Shown: one piece after another, positions 42,033 to 53,700 of the stretch
Position numbering within the stretch: position 1 is the first letter of the stretch
Layout of the letters: each line of letters opens with the position of its first letter
Assembly: GCA_019828595.1 (NCBI GenBank)
Contig: JAHQRK010000008.1
Location: 2,790,001 to 2,854,000, forward strand
Direction of reading: 5' to 3'
DNA length: 64,000 bases
Source: Aphanomyces cochlioides
Lineage: Eukaryota; Oomycota; Saprolegniomycetes; Saprolegniales; Verrucalvaceae
Notes under the pieces: model-generated
Told to the model about the DNA's origin: nothing
The model's input: only the letters and a program-made list of their open reading frames with translations
Database searches by the model: none
Position numbers and translations under genes: made by a program

Positions 42033-43017
42033 CCAAGCCAATGTATTGGCTTCGCTTCACATCACGAAGTTGTCGCATTTGTTGACTCCGTGTCAGCGAG
42101 TTTGGCCAGCTTCGATCTTGTTCGACAAAATCAACCGTGCCTGCCGCCAAGCCAATTTTGTCCCTCCAACGAAACAATGGATCTCAATCTTGGTGACCAA
42201 GTTATCACGATTGTTTGAGATTGTTTCTGAAGAGGATGCTCCCGTGTTCCACTTGCCGACGCCAAGCTCTGAATGGATGGAATGGCACTGGATAATTCAC
42301 CCTGACTCGAGTCCGATCTTGTTGGCGTTTGCGACTTCGAAATCGGCTAAGATCAGAGCTTCTCCAGCTGCCAGCTCGTCCATTCTTCCTACCAAGCATC
42401 TCAACCTGCCATCCAACTTTTACGAAGACCCCAAGCGCCTTACCCAACTTGCCGCCTTCCTCCAACCCGACCACATTCTCCCTCGATATGGAGAGTTCAT
42501 TTTCAAGACCCTTCTCCGCGCCAACGCCATGCAATATCTGTTTCAGTACCAAGACCCCAAGCCGACGTGTGTCTTCTGTCGTGTCAATGAGACGTACGAG
42601 CATTTCCTGTTCTCTTGTGGATATGGTCAATCTGTTTGGTATTTCTTCAAGGCGATCCAGCGACTGCTCGAGTGTTCCTTTCCGTCCACGTGTCTGGAAA
42701 TGTTCTACGAGACGCCCCAGCCGTCCGATGGATACTACATCCGTGGCTATCTGAAGATCTGGCCGATTGTCCGAGCCTGCGTGTATTATCAAATATGGCT
42801 CCAACGTGCCGATCGCACCTTTCGACCCGACCTCACAGCGAAGAGTCCGATGGAAGTTGCCATTCATGCTGCCTCTTTGATCAAGCTACATCTACAACAG
42901 CTCCTGGTTGATCTCCCTCTCAAGAAGGGATACACCAAGGTATTCAATGTGCTCAAGCATCTATCTTCGGATCCCTGGTTACGTCAACACATCATTCCTA
43001 ACAGCGTCGTTTCATGA
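42033..43017 (+). CDS. ORF2 C-terminal part (about residues 1025-1351), copy T
   Basis: It carries the CCHC-like finger. The frame is open to the normal stop; Asn replaces Asp close to the C-terminus (IPNSVVS). Its upstream part is expected outside the window. Confidence 0.85.
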
Positions 43018-43165
43018 GTGAGCATGACGGCTCACCACTTCGTCTCCTGTTCAATGACCACTTTGCCATATTCTGTTTTCCAAGTTCTATTTATACAGTA
43101 CGAGGCAAATTAGTAAGTCATTAGGGCCTTTGCTCAAAAATAAGGTTAATACAACTCATTTAACC
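42033..43165 (+). mobile_element. LINE copy T, 3' piece
   Basis: This is the plus-strand remainder of a copy interrupted at 42033 by R'. It contains the ORF2 C-terminus and a full 3' UTR (43018-43165) with a variant post-stop repeat (GAGC-ATGAC-GGCTC). It is followed directly by copy U near the U 5' end. Confidence 0.85.
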
Positions 43166-43203
43166 CTCAAGTCAAGAAGTTATCAAGTGCCGCCGCGCTC
43201 AAA

Positions 43204-46200
43204 ATGTCCAACGCCAACAGCTGTTCCGAGCTCCGTGAGACCAACACTCACGGAGTCACCATCATTCCAGGTATTGTATCACCTCACCCACTTTCGTCGT
43301 CCAATCAGGATGGCGGAAGTGGTGTGAGTAATGTCTCTACACCTAACCCTAGGGCCGAAGTGGAGGTCGAGTTCGACCCCAACAGCGTCTCTGGAGACCA
43401 ATCTGCGTCTCGCTCCCCCAGCGCTTCACCTGGTGCTCCACTCGCCGGAGTTCCAGGGGGGGTCAACCTCAGTGGGTCAGTGGTTGACCCCCAGACCACT
43501 GTCGTTAACTTGTCTAGCGAAGCCCTCACTCAGGAGGGCGAACCACTGGGGCCTTGTGCCTGTGGTGGCTGCTTCCCTGGACTCCAATTGGAGTCGATCC
43601 CCAGTGAAGGCGGCGAGAAAACGGGGTCCATGCCAGCCCTAGAGGCTACGAGGGCCCCCCCTATGGGCACACCCTGCGGTTCTGTCTACTTCCCCCCAGG
43701 GGCCTCTTCGGAGGGGCGGGGGCGGTATCCCGATTTGGGTTCTCGCCGGAGCAATGGTGTACCCCAGTCACCGTGCTGCGGGGATGGCATGGATTCCCCT
43801 TCTACCCCTGTCACTGGGGGTCTGGCCCCGGCCTTTCTCGTGACCAATGGGACTGAGCCAGCAGCCACCAACCGCGTCGCCCCCTGTGCTGAGCCTCCTA
43901 GAACGGGAGAGGAAGAAGAAAAATCTCAAGAGGACGTGGATATGGTCTCTGGAGACGCCGAGGGGAAGGATTCTACTGAAACCGAGGCCTTAACCGACGA
44001 GGGAAATACTCAAATTCACTCGGAGGTTGATGGGTCAGGCGACATTAACGGCCAAGCGAAGCCGTGTGATACTCCTGGAGAAGTTATTCACGAGGAACAA
44101 TCGACAAACAATGACAATGACCAGTCAAATCAAGACATTGTCGACAAATCCGTTGCTCAAGGAAATGGCGCTGTTGATCCTCCTACCGCGGCAGACAAAA
44201 TACAAGGCGATCAAGAGCAACAAAACGCTGAAAAGGCCAATCCATGGACGCAAAAGACTCCCGGCAAGGATTCAGCTTCGTCCAAGAAAGATTCCAAGCA
44301 AGGCAATGCTCCCAAAGGCGCGAAACATCGCAACACTGGTGCTCATGCTATTGCCGATGACGATATTGCGCGATGCGAGGCCATGGCGGACGCATTCTAC
44401 AAAGACTCTGATGACATGGACGCCTTCATTGAAAACATTTTGCTCACCCCCCAGTCCCAAGTGTACGAGCTCACAGTCAAGTTGGGCGAAGCCTACAAGG
44501 ACTGGTCCGAAAAAGTCATCTGCGATCAATTTGTCAAGGAAAATCCTGGTTCGTTATGGGGCTCCAAATTTCCGAACATTTTGATCCACAAGAAGAACCC
44601 ACAGACCATTGTGATCTCAAGTTACAACTTGTCTACGTGCGTGGAAATGGGAGGCACAACGTTTCGACTTGGTGGCAAAGACTTCCTGGTTCCCAAATAC
44701 TCGCGTTATGGCAACAACTACTACGTTACGTTCAACAAGGTCAGTCACCCTTCGATGGCCAAGGCAATTGTCAAGAAAATGGCTGCATTGACCAAGTCAG
44801 TGATAGCAGCATTCAACCCTACTGCTGGTCAGAACATCAAGTCGCCGCATTTGAGAGTCATTTTCAAGTCGCCTGCGCCTCCTGCAGTGTTGGTACCAAA
44901 ATCCGGCGACGCACTACGCGAAATCACCATTACGGATCCGTCGGGTCAGCCTTTTGTCGTCGTGTTTCAGCACAAGATCGCTGCTCTGAACAAGACATTG
45001 CCTCCGTCGATTGTTTCACGACGTGCAGAGGCCAAGGCTGAAAAAGCGAAGGCAAAAGCGGCCAAGGCAGCGGCAAAATCTCCTCCGTCAGGAGAAAAAG
45101 AACCTGAACATGATGGAGACGATCATGATCAAGACCCTGGAACAAATGCGGAAGGCACGGCCGACTCAACTGAGGCATCTGGAGATCGTCAAGATGAACA
45201 ACCACAGCCAACAGCTCCTTCTCATGGCTCTGATGTCGATATGTCTGGTGACAGCGATCCCCCTAACAACAATGGACAAGACAAACAACAAGAAGATGTG
45301 GAAATGTCTACCAACGAATCGCCCGCTCTTGCTCCACCAAGTGAGCAGCCCAAGAACTCGCTGGACCTTCAATTGGTAACGGGCTACCGGTCTGGACCAG
45401 CTCCAAAACGTACTTTGCCTTCGTCCCCACGTTTGGATCCCCTGCCGACATCCAACCGTTTTCATATCCTCGAAGAAGACGACGTGGAACTCTCGTTTGA
45501 AGACTTTGCAGTACCTCGAATTATATTGGAAGATTCAAGTGCGCCACGCCCGAAAAAGACCAAAGGCAAAGCGAAGAAACAACGACTTAACAAGTCTGCT
45601 GCAGCCCACCTCGAATTGGCGAAGAAGATCATTCGAGACAAGAAAGTCGAAGGCAGTATCACCGAATGTCAACGCATTTTGCGAGATGATCCTCAGCTCG
45701 TTTCACATGCTATGTACGCACAAGATGAAGACCTCAGTTTGTTTCAGTCACTTGTTGCAACCAAGACTATTGAGCGCAAGATGGCTTTGTTAAAAGCTCA
45801 AGGCAAGCCTCACAACTACAAACATCACGTCAACTTCATGGCTCAATACAAGATTCACCCGTCAGAAATCTTGGAAGAATTGACCACGGACATACCAGAG
45901 ATCAAGCGCATCCTCTTTGCACTTGCTACGATTGACTTATTCCTCTCAAATCGGGCCCCAGACCTCTACACAAACTCGGAGGCACTGACTGTTCTATTGA
46001 ACCAAGAAGCAACAAGATTGCCTGACACCAACTGCTTGACGGACTGGTCGCTGTTTGCTTTGATCGAAAACTTCAGCGACAATCTCGAGAAGTTCACTTT
46101 GCCGGCTCCCGTCTTGTCGGCCATCTCGATGCTCAAAAGCATCACCAACAATTACCACATCGACGAGCTCTGCAGCAAAGCTCACCACTCCATGAACGCC

Positions 46201-46242
46201 GACGAAATTGATCCCCTCGATTTGGAGGACGATCAACTCTAA
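43204..46242 (+). CDS. LINE ORF1 protein, intact, copy U
   Basis: It is 1012 aa. The ATG at 43204 follows an open stretch that could be read from a TTG, but ATG is the credible start. Residues 1-60 are Ser/Asn-rich; 60-230 are Gly/Pro/Ser-rich with a small Cys group (PCACGGCF near 117); then come an acidic linker, the globular block (about 385-600), an Ala/Lys helix (607-625), a basic patch (about 783) and a helical C-terminus. The presumed role is RNA binding and assembly with ORF2. It is intact although its ORF2 is dead. Substitutions include Pro for Thr near 67 (SRSPSAS) and Asp for Gly in DSDDMD. Confidence 0.93.
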   Translation: MSNANSCSELRETNTHGVTIIPGIVSPHPLSSSNQDGGSGVSNVSTPNPRAEVEVEFDPNSVSGDQSASRSPSASPGAPLAGVPGGVNLSGSVVDPQTTVVNLSSEALTQEGEPLGPCACGGCFPGLQLESIPSEGGEKTGSMPALEATRAPPMGTPCGSVYFPPGASSEGRGRYPDLGSRRSNGVPQSPCCGDGMDSPSTPVTGGLAPAFLVTNGTEPAATNRVAPCAEPPRTGEEEEKSQEDVDMVSGDAEGKDSTETEALTDEGNTQIHSEVDGSGDINGQAKPCDTPGEVIHEEQSTNNDNDQSNQDIVDKSVAQGNGAVDPPTAADKIQGDQEQQNAEKANPWTQKTPGKDSASSKKDSKQGNAPKGAKHRNTGAHAIADDDIARCEAMADAFYKDSDDMDAFIENILLTPQSQVYELTVKLGEAYKDWSEKVICDQFVKENPGSLWGSKFPNILIHKKNPQTIVISSYNLSTCVEMGGTTFRLGGKDFLVPKYSRYGNNYYVTFNKVSHPSMAKAIVKKMAALTKSVIAAFNPTAGQNIKSPHLRVIFKSPAPPAVLVPKSGDALREITITDPSGQPFVVVFQHKIAALNKTLPPSIVSRRAEAKAEKAKAKAAKAAAKSPPSGEKEPEHDGDDHDQDPGTNAEGTADSTEASGDRQDEQPQPTAPSHGSDVDMSGDSDPPNNNGQDKQQEDVEMSTNESPALAPPSEQPKNSLDLQLVTGYRSGPAPKRTLPSSPRLDPLPTSNRFHILEEDDVELSFEDFAVPRIILEDSSAPRPKKTKGKAKKQRLNKSAAAHLELAKKIIRDKKVEGSITECQRILRDDPQLVSHAMYAQDEDLSLFQSLVATKTIERKMALLKAQGKPHNYKHHVNFMAQYKIHPSEILEELTTDIPEIKRILFALATIDLFLSNRAPDLYTNSEALTVLLNQEATRLPDTNCLTDWSLFALIENFSDNLEKFTLPAPVLSAISMLKSITNNYHIDELCSKAHHSMNADEIDPLDLEDDQL
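43231..43255 (+). promoter_or_regulatory. Hairpin just after the ORF1 start
   Basis: A 9-bp perfect stem (43231-43239 CTCCGTGAG with 43247-43255 CTCACGGAG) and 7-nt loop begin 27 nt after the ATG. It is present in every copy that retains this region. Confidence 0.6.
43458..43492 (+). promoter_or_regulatory. 11-bp hairpin in the GC-rich ORF1 segment
   Basis: GGGGGTCAACC (43458-43468) pairs with GGTTGACCCCC (43482-43492) around a 13-nt loop. It is very stable as RNA and lies in a GC-rich stretch (about 43400-43880) unlike the rest of the element. Confidence 0.6.
43580..43595. repeat. Perfect 16-bp palindrome GACTCCAATTGGAGTC in ORF1
   Basis: It is self-complementary over 16 bp and conserved in the copies that retain this part of ORF1. 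It could be a protein-binding site or part of RNA folding; function unknown. Confidence 0.6.
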
Positions 46243-46320
46243 GGCTTCTATCCCCTGCTTCAATCCATTTCAACCTCCCCTCTGACCCCTCCATTCTACT
46301 CATTTTCATCTGTACTCGTG

Positions 46321-48986
46321 ATGAGTGACAACAACTTCTCCGATGTCCCAACTGAACTCGTGGACTGGGACCCACAAATCATCTCCCTCAACACCAATGG
46401 CTTCTCCAACAGTCATCGGTACATCCTCGACAAACTATCAAGTGTTCACGACGTTTCCTTTATCCAAGAAACCCGTTTCCGCACGCCAAGTCTCCACGAC
46501 CGTGTTGCGTTCCATTGGCAACGCATCACAAACCACGAAGGCTCTTTGTTCTTTGAAGAGCCTATTTACCCTGAAGTATCCACGTCGCCAGCCACTGGAG
46601 GTCTGGCTACGTTGATACATCCTCACTCTCCTTTGAAGAACGCCACTCAAGTCCCTCATGACAACCCCGCCGTCAAAACCCCGTGGCACGAGCCTTCACA
46701 AGTCCCACACTCACCAACCGACTCGACTACATATTTTGTTCGTCCACCTTGGCGGGTCTTCGTCATTGGAAGGCGACGCACATGCCACACGTTCCACAGG
46801 CTGACCACGTGGCTTGTCGTATCATCTCAAAGCGTCAAACATTGCGCCATGGCTCTGGATCATGGAAAGCTCCAACTTGGCTACTTCGTCTACCACGAGC
46901 GGCCGAGATTGTTCATGGATGTCTGGATCGATTTTTGGACAAGTCTCCAACATTCCACAATATCTCCAAGGCCTACGACATGCTGGTCAATGATATCCGC
47001 TCCCAACTCAAAGAATTCCATTCTCAACGATTGGAGAAACAACGTCTGCCGTTGAAGAAGTTAGCTGTCGAGATCGCTTCGCTTTTGCAAGTCCCCAACA
47101 TGCGTCAAGATGCAGTGCTGGTGGATCGAGTGCGAGACCTTCAAAAGCAAATTCACGAGCTGCAAGATCGAGACAAGCAGTTTCGTCAAGACCAGGCGTT
47201 CCAACTTCACTTGTACAAAGCAGAGCGCTCGTCCAAGTTCCACTTCATGTCCCCTGTCCCTACCCCCTTGAAGAAGACAGTCTTCAAAGAGTTGGTGGAT
47301 GTCAATGGAAATGTTGTCTCCAATCAACAAGGCATGTCTGACGTCCTGGTCGACTACTACAAGGACTTGTTTGCAGCTCCCGAGGTGCAGCGATCTGGAG
47401 ACGAAGTGTCGTCATTTCTGACCCCATTGACTCGACACAAGCAACTGCCAGAGCAAGCCCAGAAAGAGCTGTCGGCTCCCTTGCGCGCCAACGAGTTCTA
47501 TCATGCTATTCGACACAGCAGTTCGAACTCAGCGCCAGGTCCCAACGCTCTGCCATTCGAAGTCCTCAAACTTGCACCTCACAAGTGGTCGTTGGTATTG
47601 GAGCTGCTATTCACACACCAGCTCCATTCTCACCCTCGCTTGACTCCCATGCAACTTGTCAGTACGCTGGTGTTGCTGCACAAGAAAGGCCCCAAGTCAC
47701 AGGCCAAGAACTATCGGCCCATTAGCCTACTCAACACGGATGTGAAAATCCTGACGAGTATTCTGGCTTATCGACTCCAGCGCCACATTCGACACATCAT
47801 CCACCCGGACCAGCAAGGCTTTATCCGTCGAAGCAATATCCAAACCAATATTGCACGACTGGATGACATGCTGCACCACATCAAACTACACAGTCCGTCC
47901 TCGATGGTGGCACTGCTTGACTTTGAGAAAGCTTTTGATCGCGTGGACCACGCGTACTTGCTCCGCGTCCTCCGTCACTATGGCTTTCCCGAAACCTTTG
48001 TTGACATGGTTCGCGTACTGTACTCGGGCCGCAAGTCTCGCATCTTGGTGAACGGCTTCTTGTCCAAGCCAGTTCACATCTCACGCGGTGTGTTGCAAGG
48101 TGATCCACTGTCGCCACTTCTGTTTGTGATCGCTTTGGAACCGATGTGCCAACTCCTACGGCAACACTCCAACTATGGCATCAAGTGTGGGGATCGCTAC
48201 CACACTGGGAGTTACTTTGCCGACGACTCGCAACTCTATGCTGCAAATGAGACGTGCCTCCACCGGCAGCTTGCATTGGTTCAAACCTTTTGCGACAAGT
48301 CTGGTTTCCGACTCAACGTAGACAAGACCCAAATTCTGACCTACAGCCAGTTGAATGGGAACCTTGCCTCACTACAAGTTACTTCCGACAGTCCCGTGAA
48401 GGCTCTTGGTATCTTGGTTGCGCCCAATCTTTCTCCATTGGCACGTTTCAATTACGTGTTTGAGAAGTTTGTGGCTCGCTTGTCTTTGTGGCTCTACAAG
48501 GCTCGAACCATGGCCGGAAAAGTCACTATCCTGCACAGCATATGTCTGCCTGTGTTATGGTACCAACTGGCTTTTGTCCCTGCCGACAAAGACCTGGCCA
48601 AAAAGATCGACAAGGCCATGCTTCAATTTATGCTGCTCGAGTGTTCCTTTCCGTCCACGTGTCTGGAAATGTTCTACGAGACGCCCAAGCCGTCCGATGG
48701 ATACTACATCCGTGGCTATCTGAAGATCTGGCCGATTGTCCGAGCCTGCGTGTATTATCAAATATGGCTCCAACGTGCCGATCGCACCTTTCGACCCGAC
48801 CTCACAGCGAAGAGTCCGATGGAAGTTGCCATTCATGCTGCCTCTTTGATCAAGCTACATCTACAACAGCTCCTGGTTGATCTCCCTCTCAAGAAGGGAT
48901 ACACCAAGGTATTCAATGTGCTCAAGCATCTATCTTCGGACCCCTGGTTACGTCAACACGCCATTCCTGACAGTGTCGTTTCATGA
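46321..48986 (+). pseudogene. ORF2 with two internal deletions, copy U
   Basis: The ATG is at 46321. Deletion 1 (277 nt, after codon 116) removes the GGDFN half of the endonuclease and shifts the frame. Deletion 2 (1113 nt, in frame) joins M863 to L1235 (QFM-LLECSF) and removes the post-RT region with the zinc finger. The RT core (QGDPLSP, YFADD) is untouched. The first frame ends at 47055; the RT-containing frame runs open from 46683. The deletion edges lack GT-AG ends, so this is not an intron. Confidence 0.92.
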
Positions 48987-49133
48987 GTGAGCTGACGGCT
49001 CACCACTTCATCTCCTGTTCAATGACCACTTTGCCATATTCTGTTTTCCAAGTTCTATTTATACAGTACGAGGCAAATTAGTAAGTCATTAGGGCCTTTG
49101 CTCAAAAATAAGGTTAATACAACTCATTTAACC

Positions 49134-50629
49134 TTGCTGGTCCGGGTGGATGATGTGTCGAATGTGGCGCTGGAGTCGATAAGCCAGAATACTCGTCAGG
49201 ATTTTCACATCCGTGTTGAGTAGGCTAATGGGCCGATAGTTCTTGGCCTGTGACTTGGGGCCTTTCTTGTGCAGCAACACCAGCGTACTGACAAGTTGCA
49301 TGGGAGTCAAGCGAGGGTGAGAATGGAGCTGGTGTGTGAATAGCAGCTCCAATACCAACGACCACTTGTGAGGTGCAAGTTTGAGGACTTCGAATGGCAG
49401 AGCGTTGGGACCTGGCGCTGAGTTCGAACTGCTGTGTCGAATAGCATGATAGAACTCGTTGGCGCGCAAGGGAGCCGACAGCTCTTTCTGGGCTTGCTCT
49501 GGCAGTTGCTTGTGTCGAGTCAATGGGGTCAGAAATGACGACACTTCGTCTCCAGATCGCTGCACCTCGGGAGCTGCAAACAAGTCCTTGTAGTAGTCGA
49601 CCAGGACGTCAGACATGCCTTGTTGATTGGAGACAACATTTCCATTGACATCCACCAACTCTTTGAAGACTGTCTTCTTCAAGGGGGTAGGGACAGGGGA
49701 CATGAAGTGGAACTTGGACGAGCGCTCTGCTTTGTACAAGTGAAGTTGGAACGCCTGGTCTTGACGAAACTGCTTGTCTCGATCTTGTAGCTCGTGAATT
49801 TGCTTTTGAAGGTCTCGCACTCGATCCACCAGCACTGAATCTTGACGCATGTTGGGGACTTGCAAAAGCGAAGCGATCTCGACAGCTAACTTCTTCAACG
49901 GCAGACGTTGTTTCTCCAATCGTTGAGAATGGAATTCTTTGAGTTGGGAGCGGATATCATTGACCAGCATGTCGTAGGCCTTGGCGATATTGTGGAATGT
50001 TGGAGACTTGTCCAAAAATCGATCCAGACATCCATGAACAATCTCGGCCGCTCGTGGTAGACGAAGTAGCCAAGTTGGAGCTTTCCATGATCCAGAGCCA
50101 TGGCGCAATGTTTGACGCTTTGTGATGATACGACAAGCCACGTGGTCAGCCTGTGGAACGTGTGGCATGTGCGTCGCCTTCCAATGACGAAGACCCGCCA
50201 AGGTGGACGAACAAAAGATGTAGTCAAGTCGGTTGGTGAGTGTGGGACTTGTGAAGGCTCGTGCCACGGGGTTTTGACGGCGGGGTTGTCATGAGGGACT
50301 TGAGTGGCGTTCTTCAAAGGAGAGTGAGGATGTATCAACGTAGCCAGACCTCCAGTGGCTGGCGACGTGGATACTTCAGGGTAAATAGGCTCTTCAAAGA
50401 ACAAAGAGCCTTCGTGGTTTGTGATGCGTTGCCAATGGAACGCAACACGGTCGTGGAGACTTGGCGTGCGGAAACGGGTTTCTTGGATAAAGGAAACGTC
50501 GTGAACACTTGATAGTTTGTCGAGGATGTACCGATGACTGTTGGAGAAGCCATTGGTGTTGAGGGAGATGATTTGTGGGTCCCAGTCCACGAGTTCAGTT
50601 GGGACATCGGAGAAGTTGTTGTCAATCAT
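49134..50629 (-). pseudogene. ORF2 N-terminal part with deletion 1 (residues 1-591), copy W
   Basis: It covers the start (ATG at 50629, MIDNN rather than MSDNN) to the early RT. The deletion joint at about 50281 is base-for-base the same as in U, and it breaks the frame. It shares the Ser-to-Ile change at residue 2 with L. Confidence 0.9.
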
Positions 50630-50707
50630 CACGAGTACAGATGAAAATGAGTAGAATGGAGGGGTCAGAGGGGAGGTTGAAATGGATTGAAGCAGGGGAT
50701 AGAAGCC

Positions 50708-53700
50708 TTAGAGTTGATCGTCCTCCAAATCGAGGGGATCAATTTCGTCGGCGTTCATGGAGTGGTGAGCTTTGCTGCAGAGCTCGTCGATGTGGTAATT
50801 GTTGGTGATGCTTTTGAGCATCGAGATGGCCGACAAGACGGGAGCCGGCAAAGTGAACTTCTCGAGATTGTCGCTGAAGTTTTCGATCAAAGCAAACAGC
50901 GACCAGTCCGTCAAGCAGTTGGTGTCAGGCAATCTTGTTGCTTCTTGGTTCAATAGAACAGTCAGTGCCTCCGAGTTTGTGTAGAGGTCTGGGGCCCGAT
51001 TTGAGAGGAATAAGTCAATCGTAGCAAGTGCAAAGAGGATGCGCTTGATCTCTGGTATGTCCGTGGTCAATTCTTCCAAGATTTCTGACGGGTGAATCTT
51101 GTATTGAGCCATGAAGTTGACGTGATGTTTGTAGTTGTGAGGCTTGCCTTGAGCTTTTAACAAAGCCATCTTGCGCTCAATAGTCTTGGTTGCAACAAGT
51201 GACTGAAACAAACTGAGGTCTTCATCTTGTGCGTACATAGCATGTGCAACGAGCTGAGGGTCATCTCGCAAAATGCGTTGACATTCGGTGACACTGCCTT
51301 CGACTTTCTTATCTCGAATGATCTTCTTCGCCAATTCGAGGTGGGCTGCAGCAGACTTGTTAAGTCGTTGTTTCTTCGCTTTGCCTTTGGTCTTTTTCGG
51401 GCGTGGCGCACTTGAATCTTCCAATACAATTCGAGGCACTGCAAAGTCTTCAAACGAGAGTTCCACGTCGTCTTCTTCGAGGATATGAAAACGGTTGGAT
51501 GTCGGCAGGGGATCCAAACGTGGGGACGAAGGCAAAGTACGTTTTGGAGCTGGTCCAGACCGGTAGCCCGTTACCAATTGAAGGTCCAGCGAGTTCTTGG
51601 GCTGCTCACTTGGTGGAGCAAGAGCGGGCGATTCGTTGGTAGACATTTCCACATCTTCTTGTTGTTTGTCTTGTCCATTGTTGTTAGGGGGATCGCTGTC
51701 ACCAGACATATCGACATCAGAGCCATGAGAAGGAGCTGTTGGTTGTGGTTGTTCATCTTGACCATCTCCAGATGCCTCAGTTGAGTCGGCCTCGCCTTCC
51801 GCATTTGTTCCAGGGTCTTGATCATGATCGTCTCCATCATGTTCAGGTTCTTTTTCTCCTGACGGAGGAGATTTTGCCGCTGCCTTGGCCGCTTTTGCCT
51901 TCGCTTTTTCAGCCTTGGCCTCTGCACGTCGTGAAACAATCGACGGAGGCAATGTCTTGTTCAGAGCAGCGATCTTGTGCTGAAACACGACGACAAAAGG
52001 CTGACCCGACGGATCCGTAATGGTGATTTCGCGTAGTGCGTCGCCGGATTTTGGTACCAACACTGCAGGAGGCGCAGGCGACTTGAAAATGACTCTCAAA
52101 TGCGGCGACTTGATGTTCTGACCAGCAGTAGGGTTGAATGCTGCTATCACTGACTTGGTCAATGCAGCCATTTTCTTGACAATTGCCTTGGCCATCGAAG
52201 GGTGACTGACCTTGTTGAACGTAACGTAGTAGTTGTTGCCATAACGCGAGTACTTGGGAACCAGGAAGTCTTTGCCACCAAGTCGAAACGTTGTGCCTCC
52301 CATTTCCACGCACGTAGACAAGTTGTAACTTGAGATCACAATGGTCTGTGGGTTCTTCTTGTGGATCAAAATGTTCGGAAATTTGGAGCCCCATAACGAA
52401 CCAGGATTTTCCTTGACAAATTGATCGCAGATGACTTTTTCGGACCAGTCCTTGTAGGCTTCGCCCAACTTGACTGTGAGCTCGTACACTTGGGACTGGG
52501 GGGTGAGCAAAATGTTTTCAATGAAGGCGTCCATGTCACCAGAGTCTTTGTAGAATGCGTCCGCCATGGCCTCGCATCGCGCAATATCGTCATCGGCAAT
52601 AGCATGAGCACCAGTGTTGCGATGTTTCGCGCCTTTGGGGGCATTGCCTTGCTTGGAATCTTTCTTGGACGAAGCTGAATCCTTGCCGGGAGTCTTTTGC
52701 GTCCATGGATTGGCCTTTTCAGCGTTTTGTTGCTCTTGATCGCCTTGTATTTTGTCTGCCGCGGAAGGAGGGTCAACAGCGCCATTTCCTTGAGCAACGG
52801 ATTTGTCGACAATGTCTTGATTTGACTGGTCATTGTCATTGTTTGTCGATTGTTCCTCTTGAATAACTTCTCCAGGAGTATCACACGGCTTCGCTTGGCC
52901 GTTAATGTCGCCTGACCCATCAACCTCAGAGTGAATTTGAGTATTTCCCTCGTCGGTTAAGGCCTCGGTTTCAGTAGAATCCTTCCCCTCGGCGTCTCCA
53001 GAGACCATATCCACGTCCTCTTGAGATTTTTCTTCTTCCTCTCCCGTTCTAGGAGGCTCAGCACAGGGGGCGACGCGGTTGGTGGCTGCTGGCTCAGTCC
53101 CATTGGTCACGAGAAAGGCCGGGGCCAGACCCCCAGTGACAGGGGTAGAAGGGGAATCCATGCCATCCCCGCAGCACGGTGACTGGGGTACACCATTGCT
53201 CCGGCGAGAACCCAAATCGGGATACCGCCCCCGCCCCTCCGAAGAGGCCCCTGGGGGGAAGTAGACAGAACCGCAGGGTGTGCCCATAGGGGGGGCCCTC
53301 GTAGCCTCTAGGGCTGGCATGGACCCCGTTTTCTCGCCGCCTTCACTGGGGATCGACTCCAATTGGAGTCCAGGGAAGCAGCCACCACAGGCACAAGGCC
53401 CCAGTGGTTCGCCCTCCTGAGTGAGGGCTTCGCTAGACAAGTTAACGACAGTGGTCTGGGGGTCAACCACTGACCCACTGAGGTTGACCCCCCCTGGAAC
53501 TCCGGCGAGTGGAGCACCAGGTGAAGCGCTGGTGGAGCGAGACGCAGATTGGTCTCCAGAGACGCCATTGGGGTCGAACTCGACCTCCACTTCGGCCCTA
53601 GGGTTAGGTGTAGAGACATTACTCACACCACTTCCGCCATCCTGATTGGACGACGAAAGTGGGTGAGGTGATACAATACCTGGAATGATGGTGACTCCGT

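Larger units (their letters stand above)
43164..49133 (+). mobile_element. LINE copy U, internally deleted, nearly full-length
   Basis: It begins 23-24 nt inside the normal 5' end (at CCCTCAAG), abutting the T 3' end. It has an intact ORF1, an ORF2 with two internal deletions (277 nt near 46672 and 1113 nt near 48632) and a full 3' UTR (48987-49133). The first deletion also occurs in W and the second in K, so U belongs to a deletion subfamily. The sequence after its 3' end (CCTTGCTGGTCC) is copy W. Confidence 0.9.

Noticed and set aside
42032..42034. R'/T boundary as a 5' inversion by twin priming
   Set aside because: The left arm carries its own complete 3' end and the outer flanks come from different element positions; twin priming would give one 3' end and matching flanks.
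43164..43180. TTAACCCTC at the T/U join, and CCTAACCCTAGGG in ORF1, as telomere repeats
   Set aside because: Each is a single short word, with no tandem array; the second is ordinary coding sequence present in all ORF1 copies.
48632..48634. The QFM-LLECSF joint read as a spliced intron
   Set aside because: The missing 1113 nt do not begin with GT or end with AG in either possible alignment of the joint; a deletion with 1 bp of shared sequence fits better.
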